Below are positions 33,916 through 41,351 of a DNA stretch of 41,351 nucleotides, piece after piece. The position numbers and the translations under genes were made by a program. Numbering within the stretch: position 1 is the first letter of the stretch; each line of letters starts with the position of its first letter. Origin of the DNA: an uncultured Flavobacterium sp. (GTDB lineage: Bacteria > Bacteroidota > Bacteroidia > Flavobacteriales > Flavobacteriaceae); contig CAJXSU010000012.1 of the NCBI GenBank assembly GCA_913061465.1, positions 1 through 41,351 of the forward strand, given 5' to 3'. Below the pieces are notes generated by a model. The model searched no databases and had not been told where the DNA came from. It was given only the letters and a program-made list of their open reading frames with translations.

Positions 33916-35634
33916 TTAAGCGTTCTTTTTAATATTCTTGGCAGCATGATTTGCAGCTCTGGCTGTAAAAGCCATATAAGTCAATGATGGGTTTTGGCAC
34001 CCTGATGATGTCATAAAAGCTCCATCTGTTACATATACATTGGTACAGGCGTGTATTTGATTGTGTTTGTTTAAAACAGATGTTTTTGGATCCCTACCCA
34101 TTCTAGCAGTACCCATTTCATGAATACCTAATCCCATGGCTTCTCCGCCATTATCGTATCCTTCAACATTTTTATAACCTGCGGCTTCCAACATTTTTTT
34201 TGCTTGCGCTTGCATATCTTTTCTCATTTCAAATTCATTTTCCCCAAAAGCTGCATCAAAAGTTACGGTAGGCAAACCCCATTCATCTTTTTTACTTTCA
34301 TCTAAATACATTTTATTGTTATGGTCTGGAAGTGTCTCTCCAAAAGCTAATAAATTTACACTCCATTCTCCTGGCTTTAAAATAGCTTCAGTTAATTTTG
34401 GTCCATATTTTAACTCTGCAACTAATTCTGAAGCATCTTCTCTACTTGCACCTCCCTGATACCCGTAACCTCTTTTAAAGCTTTTCATATCAGTATTACC
34501 TCCTAGATTTCTAAATCGTGGAATATAAATACCATTTGGTCTTCTTCCTTTTACATATTTATCATCATAACCCTTTGCTGTCGCAGTAGCACCAACATGG
34601 AAATGATGGTCCATGATGTTATGCCCTAACTCCCCACTGTCATTTCCTAATCCATTAGGAAATCTTTCAGATTTAGATTGTAATAGAATGGAAGCTGAGG
34701 CTATTGAAGAAGCACATAAAAAAATAACTTTCGCTTTATAGATATGGGTTTCTTTAGTCTCTGCATCAATAACACGAACACCAGTTGCCTGTTTTGTTGA
34801 ATCATCATAAATGACTTCATGAACAATAGAATTCGGTCTTAACGTCATGTTTCCTGTGGCATCTGCAGCTGGTAATGTAGAAGAATTACTGCTGAAATAA
34901 GCACCATAAGGGCACCCTCGCATACACCTGCTTCTATATTGACAAGTACTTCTCCCCAAACCTTCTTTTGTTCCCTCTGTAATGTGAGCTGTTCTTCCAA
35001 TAGTTAATACTCTATTATCATCAAATTTTTCTGAGATCTTATTTTGTAAATGCTCTTCTACACAATTAAGATCCATCGGTTTTAGTAACTTTTGATCTGG
35101 GAAATGTTTCAATCCTAAATTCTGCCCACTAACACCAATATATTCTTCTACCTTATCATACCAAGGTTCTATGTCTTTATAACGTACTGGCCAATCTACT
35201 GCAATACCATCTTTTTTGTTGGCTTCGAAATCAAAGTCACTTAGCCGGTAACTTTGTCTTCCCCACATTAAAGAACGACCTCCTACGTGGTAGCCACGCA
35301 TCCAATCAAATCTCTTTTCTTCATTGTAAGGATGTTTTACATCATCAACAAAAAAGTGTTCTCTAGCAGGATGAGTAGTGTACCCTGTTCTGTGTTGTTT
35401 TGGTTTTCGATCAATTATTTCTTGAGTTGTTTCTCCACCATTTGGAAGATCCCAAGGGTCAAGGTGAGCTGTGGTATAATCTTCAATGTGTTTAATCATT
35501 CTACCTCGTTCTAAGACCAATGTCTTCAAGCCTTGCTCACATAGTTCTTTTGCTGCCCAACCTCCAGAAATACCTGTTCCCACTACAATAGCATCAAATA
35601 GGTTATCTTCTGTTTTTACCATTTTATTATTCAT
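33916..35634 (-). CDS. GMC-family FAD-dependent dehydrogenase, catalytic subunit
   Basis: Oxidises sugars or alcohols with bound FAD and passes electrons to an acceptor other than oxygen. FAD site: FDAIVVGTGISGGW (Gly19, 21, 24). The GMC C-terminal domain has LGIHEMGTARMG with His505 and SGCQNPSLTYMAF with Asn548, the usual His/Asn active-site pair. A cysteine group C231-x5-C237-x3-C241 resembles the iron-sulfur site of bacterial FAD-glucose/fructose dehydrogenases. No signal peptide is present, so export probably depends on the Tat-signal small subunit. 572 residues. First gene of a three-gene - strand operon; divergent from the AraC regulator. Likely a glycoside 3-dehydrogenase given the DUF1080 neighbour. 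Confidence 0.92.
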   Translation of the reverse strand: MNNKMVKTEDNLFDAIVVGTGISGGWAAKELCEQGLKTLVLERGRMIKHIEDYTTAHLDPWDLPNGGETTQEIIDRKPKQHRTGYTTHPAREHFFVDDVKHPYNEEKRFDWMRGYHVGGRSLMWGRQSYRLSDFDFEANKKDGIAVDWPVRYKDIEPWYDKVEEYIGVSGQNLGLKHFPDQKLLKPMDLNCVEEHLQNKISEKFDDNRVLTIGRTAHITEGTKEGLGRSTCQYRSRCMRGCPYGAYFSSNSSTLPAADATGNMTLRPNSIVHEVIYDDSTKQATGVRVIDAETKETHIYKAKVIFLCASSIASASILLQSKSERFPNGLGNDSGELGHNIMDHHFHVGATATAKGYDDKYVKGRRPNGIYIPRFRNLGGNTDMKSFKRGYGYQGGASREDASELVAELKYGPKLTEAILKPGEWSVNLLAFGETLPDHNNKMYLDESKKDEWGLPTVTFDAAFGENEFEMRKDMQAQAKKMLEAAGYKNVEGYDNGGEAMGLGIHEMGTARMGRDPKTSVLNKHNQIHACTNVYVTDGAFMTSSGCQNPSLTYMAFTARAANHAAKNIKKNA

Positions 35635-35706
35635 TAATTATAATTTTTGAGACTTTTTATTGTGATATTGAGAAATATATTACTATAAAATTACACATTT
35701 CTAAGC

Positions 35707-35722
35707 CAAATTAATTAATTTG
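35707..35722. promoter_or_regulatory. 16-bp perfect palindrome in the divergent GMC/araC promoter region
   Basis: CAAATTAATTAATTTG is fully self-complementary and lies between the GMC operon (start 35634) and the regulator (start 35750). Each strand offers a TTTG, so it may combine promoter -33/-7 boxes for both directions or bind a dimeric regulator. The AT-rich core weakens the significance. Confidence 0.4.
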
Positions 35723-35730
35723 CAAGCCTA

Positions 35731-35758
35731 ATATGTTCAAAATATTTCAGTGAAAATA
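35731..35758 (+). promoter_or_regulatory. Candidate AraC-regulator site, upstream copy
   Basis: A 28-base element matching the one at 36771-36798 in 21 of 28 positions. Both have TTCA at the same offset twice, ten bases apart, then TGAA two bases further on (here TTCA at 35736 and 35746, TGAA at 35751). It overlaps the GTG start of the AraC-type gene, as expected for autoregulation. Confidence 0.45.
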
Positions 35759-36769
35759 AATATACAAAATATATTGCCTTTTAAAGAGGATGGAGTAGAG
35801 TATTATGCAGATACATGCCTTCCTTTAATAGATGCTGTGAGTAGAAAGAAAATAAAATTTAATGCTTTGGCAAGGCATACATATCCAGGGAAGCGATTAA
35901 CTGAAGACACTAAAGGGCTTAATAGTATTGGGTATTGGGACGCTAATGAGCCACAAGATTGGGGTTTAGATTGGCATAGAAATGAAGGTATAGAAATTCA
36001 TTTTTTAGAATCTGGGTCTATGCCCTACTTACAGGAAAATCAAGAGTTGAAGTTATTGCCCAATAATTTAACAATTACTAGACCATGGGAAGTACACAAG
36101 GTTGGTAATCCTGTTATAGGAATGGGAAAGTTTTATTGGATCATATTGGATTTAGATGTTAGAAGACCCCATCAAAATTGGTTGTGGCCAGATTGGATAA
36201 TATTAGCACCAACAGACTTAGAAAAACTAACCAACATTTTGCGTCAAAATGAAAAGGTCTGCTGGAAAGCAAATAAACGTATTTTAGATTGTTTTCAAAA
36301 AATTGGAAAGGCTGTAGATACCGATATTGAAGGCAGTAATGCCTCTAAAATAAGATTGTTAGTTAATAATTTGCTTTTGCTCCTTCTTGATTTATTAGTT
36401 ATTGAAGAAGTTCAATTAGATGAAAAGTTAATGAATAGTTCTAGAAGTGTTCAGTTGTTTTTAAAAGAATTAGACATGAAATTATCTGAAAGTTGGACTG
36501 TAGAAAAGATGGCGAAATCATCTGGGGTTGGTTTAACGCGTTTCACCTTTCATTGTAGGCAATTGACAAACTTAACACCTATGAAATATTTGATGTTAAA
36601 AAGATTAGAGATGTCAAAAAAAATATTGCTTGATCAATCAGAAATGAACATCTCCGATGTTGCATATGTCTGTGGATTTTCTACAAGTCAATACTTTGCT
36701 ACAATGTTTAAAAAACATGAAAAATGTACGCCTGTTGAGTTTAGGAAAAGAACCTTAAACTATGTTTAG
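35750..36769 (+). CDS. AraC-family transcriptional regulator with N-terminal cupin domain
   Basis: Ligand-responsive DNA-binding protein of 339 residues. The N-terminal half (about 60-180) is a cupin-like sensor with IHFLESGSMPYLQE and ITRPWEVHKVGNP. The C-terminal AraC/XylS domain (about 235-335) has two helix-turn-helix motifs: SWTVEKMAKSSGVGLTRFTF, then MNISDVAYVCGFSTSQYFAT followed by FKKHEKCTPVEFRKR. It starts with GTG; no ATG lies nearby in frame. It sits between two divergent catabolic operons and probably controls both, responding to a sugar or derivative. Two similar 28-base elements flank the gene. Confidence 0.92.
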   Translation: MKINIQNILPFKEDGVEYYADTCLPLIDAVSRKKIKFNALARHTYPGKRLTEDTKGLNSIGYWDANEPQDWGLDWHRNEGIEIHFLESGSMPYLQENQELKLLPNNLTITRPWEVHKVGNPVIGMGKFYWIILDLDVRRPHQNWLWPDWIILAPTDLEKLTNILRQNEKVCWKANKRILDCFQKIGKAVDTDIEGSNASKIRLLVNNLLLLLLDLLVIEEVQLDEKLMNSSRSVQLFLKELDMKLSESWTVEKMAKSSGVGLTRFTFHCRQLTNLTPMKYLMLKRLEMSKKILLDQSEMNISDVAYVCGFSTSQYFATMFKKHEKCTPVEFRKRTLNYV

Positions 36770-36770
36770 A

Positions 36771-36798
36771 ATTTGTTCAAATTTTTTCACTGAACAAT
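36771..36798 (+). promoter_or_regulatory. Candidate AraC-regulator site, downstream copy
   Basis: Second copy of the 28-base element, starting one base after the regulator's stop and 69 bases before the next gene. TTCA at 36776 and 36786, TGAA at 36791. It also contains the inverted pair TTGTTCA (36773-36779) / TGAACAA (36791-36797). Its position suits activation of the + strand operon. Confidence 0.45.
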
Positions 36799-36866
36799 TA
36801 TACACATAATTTTAAGGGCTATGTTATACTTTCAACTTTGAAAAAGAAAATAAATATATAAATAAG

Positions 36867-37847
36867 ATGAATTCAATTAGTATTTCAAAAATAATTTTTA
36901 TTGCAACAATATTTGTAGGTATTTCAATTTCTAGTTGTAAAACAGATTTAAAAAAACAAACTAATTCTTCAGTAAAAATAATAAATGATAATGGGTTGTT
37001 TTTTAAATTATCACTCGCTCAATGGTCATTGCATAAATATGTTAAAGATGATAATAAATCGCCTTTTCATTTTGCTTCACAAGCAAAAGAAATGGGGTTT
37101 GAAGGGTTGGAGTATGTTAGCCAACTTTATGAACATGAAATTATTAAATTAGGGTTTGATGTAGTTATAGATTCACTCAAAAGAATAAGTGAAAAAGAGT
37201 CTGTACAAAATGTTTTGATTATGGTTGATGATGAAGGAGATCTTGCTGATCCAGATGAAAATAAAAGAAATCAGGCAGTAGAAAATCATAAAAAATGGGT
37301 TGATGCTGCTTCAAAATTAGGATGTCATTCAATTCGTGTCAATACTTTTGGAACAAATGATCCTCAAATCTGGAAAAGTACAGTTGTAGATGGGTTGAGA
37401 AAGTTGTCTGAATATGCTGCAACAAAAAACATCAATATACTTTGCGAAAATCACGGATGGTTGTCTTCCAATCCAGTTGAGCTAATGAAAGCGATTAATG
37501 AAGTAAACATGGAAAACTGCGGAACCCTCCCAGACTTTGGTAACTGGTGTGTAAGAAGAGCAGATACAAATGAAAAATGGGGAGATTGTGCAGAGGTGTA
37601 TCCAGATAAATATGAAGGAACAAAAATGATGATGCCTTCGGCAATGGCAGTGAGTGCTAAATCGTATAATTTTGATAAAGACGGTAATGAAACTACTATT
37701 GATTTTTTAAAAATGATGCAAATAGTTAAAGATGCTGGATATACAGGATTTGTTGGAGTAGAATATGAAGGGGATGAATTAAATGAAAGCAAAGGAATTA
37801 AAGCAACCAAAGACTTATTATTATCTGTAGCTGCTCAACTTAAGTAA
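36867..37847 (+). CDS. Sugar phosphate isomerase/epimerase-like TIM-barrel lipoprotein
   Basis: Xylose-isomerase-like TIM barrel (AP_endonuc_2 fold) of 326 residues, exported as a lipoprotein (IFVGISISSC, Cys24). Barrel features: KLSLAQWSLHKYV at the first strand, MGFEGLEYVSQLY, GCHSIRVNTFG, ILCENHGWLS with Glu194 and His196, TLPDFGNW with Asp223, and a late strand GFVGVEYEGDE; these acids and His fit the metal site. Periplasmic members of this fold next to DUF1080 and GMC genes are thought to act on 3-keto sugars as lyases or epimerases; that is inference here. First gene of the + strand operon; the MFS gene follows after 37 bases. Confidence 0.87.
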   Translation: MNSISISKIIFIATIFVGISISSCKTDLKKQTNSSVKIINDNGLFFKLSLAQWSLHKYVKDDNKSPFHFASQAKEMGFEGLEYVSQLYEHEIIKLGFDVVIDSLKRISEKESVQNVLIMVDDEGDLADPDENKRNQAVENHKKWVDAASKLGCHSIRVNTFGTNDPQIWKSTVVDGLRKLSEYAATKNINILCENHGWLSSNPVELMKAINEVNMENCGTLPDFGNWCVRRADTNEKWGDCAEVYPDKYEGTKMMMPSAMAVSAKSYNFDKDGNETTIDFLKMMQIVKDAGYTGFVGVEYEGDELNESKGIKATKDLLLSVAAQLK

Positions 37848-37884
37848 TTATAATTTTGAATATAAATGATTTAACCTACATATT

Positions 37885-39114
37885 ATGAAAAAATCAATAC
37901 AACTTCAATTATCATTCATGATGTTTCTCGAATTTTTTATTTGGGGAGGCTGGTTTGTTACTATGGGTACTTTTTTAGGAAGTAATCTAGGGGCCTCTGG
38001 AGGAGAAACTGCGATGGCTTATTCTACTCAGTCTTGGGGAGCTATTATTGCTCCTTTTATTATAGGACTAATTGCTGATCGTTTCTTTAATGCAGAGAAA
38101 ATTTTAGGGGTACTTCATTTACTTGGTGCTGCTCTTATGTATCTTATGTCTCAATCTTCAGAGTTTTCTGTGTTTTATCCCTATGTATTGGGGTATATGA
38201 TTGCTTACATGCCAACTTTAGCTTTAGTTAATTCAGTTTCTTTTAATCAAATGAGTGATCCAGCAAAACAATTTCCAATAGTAAGGGTCTGGGGTACAGT
38301 TGGATGGATTTTAGCGGGGTTAGCCATTAGTTTTTTCTTTAAATGGGATTCTATTGAAAATATTAGTCAAGGAATGTTATCAAACACATTTATTATGGTT
38401 TCTATAGCATCTATTGTTCTGGGAGTTTTTAGTTTTACTTTACCAAAAACACCACCTTCCATAACAAAGGGTGAAAATGTTTCCATAAAAGATATTTTAG
38501 GATTAGATGCCTTAAAATTATTAAAAGATAGGAATTTTTTAGTCTTTTTTATCTCTTCAGTTTTAATTTGCATACCATTGGCATTTTATTATCAAAACAT
38601 CAGTCCTTTTTTAACGGAATACCAGGTTGAAAATTCTACCGCATGGGCTTCTTTAGGTCAAATATCAGAAGTAGCCTTTATGTTATTATTACCTTTTTTC
38701 TTTAAAAAGTTTGGTTTTAAAAAAACAATTCTTTTTGGAATGTTAGCTTGGGTAATCAGATATCTGCTTTTTTCTTATGGTAATAATGGCGATTTATTTT
38801 TTATGATTATTACAGGAATAGCCTTACATGGAATTTGTTATGATTTCTTTTTTGTCTCAGGTCAAATTTACACAGACTCTAAAGCTGGAGAAAAAGTTAA
38901 AAGTGCTGCACAAGGTTTAATAACATTAGCAACTTATGGTGTTGGAATGTTAGTTGGTTTCTGGATTGCAGGACAAGTTGTAGATAAGAATTTACTAGCA
39001 GATGGCACACACGGTTGGCAAGAAATATGGATATTTCCAGCAGTATTTGCAGTGGTAGTAACGGTGATTTTTGCACTATTATTTAAAGACGAAAAAATAG
39101 AATATAAAGGATAG
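37885..39114 (+). CDS. MFS transporter, nucleoside:H+ symporter-like
   Basis: Inner-membrane transporter of 409 residues with 12 predicted helices. It resembles the NHS/NupG group in opening with LQLSFMMFLEFFIWGGWFVT and GTFLG, and in the loop IIGLIADRFFNAEKIL (MFS motif A region), YMPTLALVNSVSF and RVWGTVGWILAG. In Bacteroidota such proteins are common in sugar/cyclitol clusters with Gfo/Idh and TIM-barrel genes, so it probably imports the product of the periplasmic steps, not a nucleoside. 37 bases after the lipoprotein gene and 6 bases before the Gfo/Idh gene, clearly an operon. Confidence 0.9.
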   Translation: MKKSIQLQLSFMMFLEFFIWGGWFVTMGTFLGSNLGASGGETAMAYSTQSWGAIIAPFIIGLIADRFFNAEKILGVLHLLGAALMYLMSQSSEFSVFYPYVLGYMIAYMPTLALVNSVSFNQMSDPAKQFPIVRVWGTVGWILAGLAISFFFKWDSIENISQGMLSNTFIMVSIASIVLGVFSFTLPKTPPSITKGENVSIKDILGLDALKLLKDRNFLVFFISSVLICIPLAFYYQNISPFLTEYQVENSTAWASLGQISEVAFMLLLPFFFKKFGFKKTILFGMLAWVIRYLLFSYGNNGDLFFMIITGIALHGICYDFFFVSGQIYTDSKAGEKVKSAAQGLITLATYGVGMLVGFWIAGQVVDKNLLADGTHGWQEIWIFPAVFAVVVTVIFALLFKDEKIEYKG

Positions 39115-39120
39115 TGATAC

Positions 39121-40275
39121 ATGAGTAATTCTAAAATAAGATTAGGAATTTTAGGTGGTGGTGGTAATTCATTGATTGGAGTTTTACACAGAATAGCATC
39201 CTCAATGTTTGATAGATATCAAATTGTTGGAGGGGTTTTTAATCCTAATTGGGACGATAATATTGAATTTGCCACGAGTATAGGATTGCCAACGAATAGA
39301 ATTTATAAAGATTTTAATTCTTTAATAGAAGCAGAACTTCAATTACCAAAGGAGCAAAGAATGCAAGTGGTTTCAATATTAACCCCCAATTTCTTACACT
39401 TTCCGATGGCAAAAAAACTTTTGGAAAACGGTTTTCATATTATTTGCGAAAAACCATTAACAACTACTTACCAAGAGGCAAAAGAACTTTATACTATTCT
39501 TCAGGAAAAGAAAACAGTTTTTGCTGTTACTTATACATATACCGGTTACCCAATGGTTCGTCAAATGCGCGAAATGATTCGTACTGGTGTTATAGGAAAG
39601 GTTCAAAAAATTGATGCTCAGTATTATCAAGGTTGGATTAATCCCATAATACATGATGTGGAAAAACGAAAAACAACTTGGAGATTAAATCCTGAAAAAT
39701 CAGGAGTAAGTTGTTGTATTGGAGATATTGGAACTCATGCATTTGATATGTTAGAGTATGTTTCAGGAGTTAAAATTGAAAATATATTAGCTGACTTAAA
39801 CCATGTTTATGATGACAATCAAATGGATGTAGATGGCACTATTCTATTGCGATGCTCAAAAAATGTTAAAGGAGTTATTTGTGCAAGTCAGATTGCTACA
39901 GGTGAGGAGAATAGTTTCGTAGTAAAGGTATACGGCGATAGGGCAGGGCTTAAATGGGAGCAAGAAAATCCAAATTACTTATATTTAATGCAAGAGGGTA
40001 AGCCGTTACAAGTATTAAAACCAGGACATGAATATAATAGTAAACTATCTCTAGATGGAACAAAATTACCTCCTGGACATCCAGAAGGAATTTTTGACGC
40101 TATGGGTAATATCTACAAAGGTGTTGCAAGAGCAATTTGTAATGAATCCTTTAATGAAGGTGAGTTTCCAACTATTACTGATGGTGTGAGAGGTATGAGT
40201 TTTATAGAAACAGCCATTTTATCTCATAAAAAAGGAAATGTTTGGGAGGCTGTAGACCAGAATTATAATTTTTAA
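39121..40275 (+). CDS. Gfo/Idh/MocA-family NAD(P)-dependent oxidoreductase
   Basis: Cytoplasmic oxidoreductase of 384 residues. The Rossmann start is RLGILGGGGNSLIG. The catalytic lysine motif is CEKPLTTTYQEA with Lys111, and GDIGTHAFDM carries Asp202 and His206 of the active site. The C-terminal alpha/beta domain ends VWEAVDQNYNF. There is no signal peptide, unlike many Bacteroidota Gfo/Idh proteins that carry a Tat signal, so it acts after uptake. Relatives interconvert hydroxyl and keto groups on sugars and inositols; a 3-keto-sugar reductase role fits the cluster. The next gene follows after 16 bases. Confidence 0.92.
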   Translation: MSNSKIRLGILGGGGNSLIGVLHRIASSMFDRYQIVGGVFNPNWDDNIEFATSIGLPTNRIYKDFNSLIEAELQLPKEQRMQVVSILTPNFLHFPMAKKLLENGFHIICEKPLTTTYQEAKELYTILQEKKTVFAVTYTYTGYPMVRQMREMIRTGVIGKVQKIDAQYYQGWINPIIHDVEKRKTTWRLNPEKSGVSCCIGDIGTHAFDMLEYVSGVKIENILADLNHVYDDNQMDVDGTILLRCSKNVKGVICASQIATGEENSFVVKVYGDRAGLKWEQENPNYLYLMQEGKPLQVLKPGHEYNSKLSLDGTKLPPGHPEGIFDAMGNIYKGVARAICNESFNEGEFPTITDGVRGMSFIETAILSHKKGNVWEAVDQNYNF

Positions 40276-40291
40276 TTATTTAATAAAAAAA

Positions 40292-41307
40292 ATGAAAACA
40301 ATCAAAGGACCTGCTGTTTTTCTAGCACAATTCATGGATGATAAAGCACCCTTTAACTCCCTAGAAGGTTTGTGTAAATGGGCAAGTAGTCTTGGTTATA
40401 TAGGTGTTCAAATACCAACATTAGATAAAAGTATTATTGATTTAGATATCGCTGCTGAGAGTCAAACCTATTGTGACGAGTTTAAAGGTAAAATAAATTC
40501 TTATGGGTTAGAAATTACAGAATTATCAACTCATATTCAAGGGCAATTAGTTGCAGTTCATTCAGCACATGATTTAATGTTTGATGTTTTTGCTCCGAAA
40601 GAATTACAAGGAAAACCAAAACAAAGAACTTTATGGGCTATAGATCAAATGAAAAAAGCTGCTGTTGTAAGTAAACGTTTGGGTTTAACAGCACATGCTA
40701 CTTTTTCTGGGTCTTTATTATGGCCTATGGTTCATCCCTGGCCACAGCAACCTAAAGGACTTGTAGAGACAGGGTTTAAAGAATTGGCAGATAGATGGTT
40801 ACCTATTTTAAATACATTTGATGATAATGGTGTGGATGTTTGTTATGAAGTACACCCAGTTGAAGATATTCATGATGGAGATACTTTTGAAAGGTTTTTA
40901 GAAGCAACAGGGAATCACAAAAGAGTAAATATTTTATATGATCCGTCACATTTTGTCTTACAGCAATTAGATTATTTAAAATATATAGATCACTATCATC
41001 AATTTATTAAAGCTTTTCATGTAAAAGATGCCGAATTTAACTCTAGTGGTAAAAAAGGAACTTTTGGAGGATATAATGACTGGAAAAACAGAGCAGGAAG
41101 ATATCGTTCTCCTGGAGATGGTCAAGTAGATTTTAAACAAGTTTTTTCAAAATTAACAGAATATGGCTGTGATGTTTGGGCGGTTTTAGAATGGGAGTGT
41201 GTTATTAAAAGCCCAGCTCAAGGAGCTAGAGAAGGTGTTGCTTTTATTAAGAATCATCTCATTGAAACTACAAACAAAAAGTTTGATGATTTCGCAGGAA
41301 GTGATGG
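40292..41307 (+). CDS. Sugar phosphate isomerase/epimerase, 3' end lost at the contig end
   Basis: Cytoplasmic TIM-barrel protein of the xylose-isomerase-like fold. It starts MKTIKGPAVFLAQFMDDKAP and carries the metal-site residues Glu186 (CYEVHPVED), Asp217 (LYDPSHFVL), His243 (KAFHVKDAEF) and a late Glu in VLEWE at about 299-301. About 338 genuine residues are present, and family members of this type run about 350, so only a short tail is missing. After 41307 the frame stays open but is coded by adapter DNA and must not be counted. ATG is 16 bases after the Gfo/Idh gene; last visible gene of the operon. Probably acts on a keto-sugar or cyclitol intermediate. Confidence 0.88.
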
Positions 41308-41351
41308 CTGTCTCTTATACACATCTGACGCTGCCGACGAAGAGGATAGTG
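41308..41351. other. Illumina Nextera adapter, index and primer start (sequencing artefact)
   Basis: 41308-41326 is the 19-base Tn5 mosaic end CTGTCTCTTATACACATCT. 41327-41340 reads GACGCTGCCGACGA, completing the reverse complement of the Nextera Read 1 transposon adapter. 41341-41348 (AGAGGATA) sits where the i5 index belongs; its reverse complement TATCCTCT is, from memory, the standard Nextera index 503. 41349-41351 (GTG) matches the start of the reverse-complemented flow-cell primer. It is not genomic. Confidence 0.98.

Noticed and set aside
1..41351. CRISPR arrays, tRNA or rRNA genes, insertion sequences, prophage or defence islands
   Set aside because: No regularly spaced repeats, cloverleaf-like or rRNA sequence, transposase, integrase, phage or recognisable defence genes were seen by eye on either strand. 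A tRNAscan or ISfinder run would be the decisive check.

Overview
The window is a low-GC chromosomal segment from a member of the Bacteroidota, almost certainly family Flavobacteriaceae. The evidence is the gliding/type IX secretion genes gldE, gldD and sprA in their usual settings (mutY-ssb-gldE-gldD and ruvA-sprA-gcvH), many short lipoproteins, few Shine-Dalgarno sites, and promoters of the Bacteroidota type (TTTG, about 20 bases, TANNTTTG). No rRNA, tRNA, CRISPR array, insertion sequence or prophage was seen, and no stretch over 300 bases lacks a gene.

Layout. 1-6265: a truncated HU gene, the mutY-ssb-gldE-gldD run, heme A synthase, a periplasmic HMA-domain lipoprotein and an EamA permease. 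6399-7358: ribosomal proteins bL21 and bL27 with promoter and terminator. 7385-15597: the Kdo transferase waaA, a two-gene YeeE/YedE-type transporter, then a molybdenum cofactor (Moco) cluster moaA-moeA-moaC-mobA-moeB on the + strand. moaE and moaD lie on the - strand, with a DUF3817 gene between them on the + strand. 15624-31218: DUF5686 protein, malic enzyme, ruvA, the 2382-residue SprA translocon, gcvH, a VanZ-like protein, TonB, a DUF1566-like lipoprotein and a sugar N-acetyltransferase. 31279-32476: an NTF2-like lipoprotein and an azurin.

32492-41307 is the most accessory-looking part. A - strand operon (GMC flavoprotein dehydrogenase, Tat-signal small subunit, DUF1080 hydrolase) diverges from an AraC regulator. 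The regulator is followed by a + strand operon (lipoprotein TIM-barrel isomerase, MFS transporter, Gfo/Idh oxidoreductase, second TIM-barrel isomerase). Together these look like a non-phosphorylating 3-keto-sugar or cyclitol degradation system: periplasmic oxidation of a glycoside, cleavage of the keto-glycoside, uptake, then reduction/isomerisation in the cytoplasm. Two similar 28-bp elements flank the araC-type gene and are candidate operators. The substrate cannot be read from the sequence.

The last 44 bases (41308-41351) are not genomic. They are an Illumina Nextera transposon adapter followed by an index and the start of the flow-cell primer. The final gene is therefore cut off, and its naive translation ends in adapter-coded residues.
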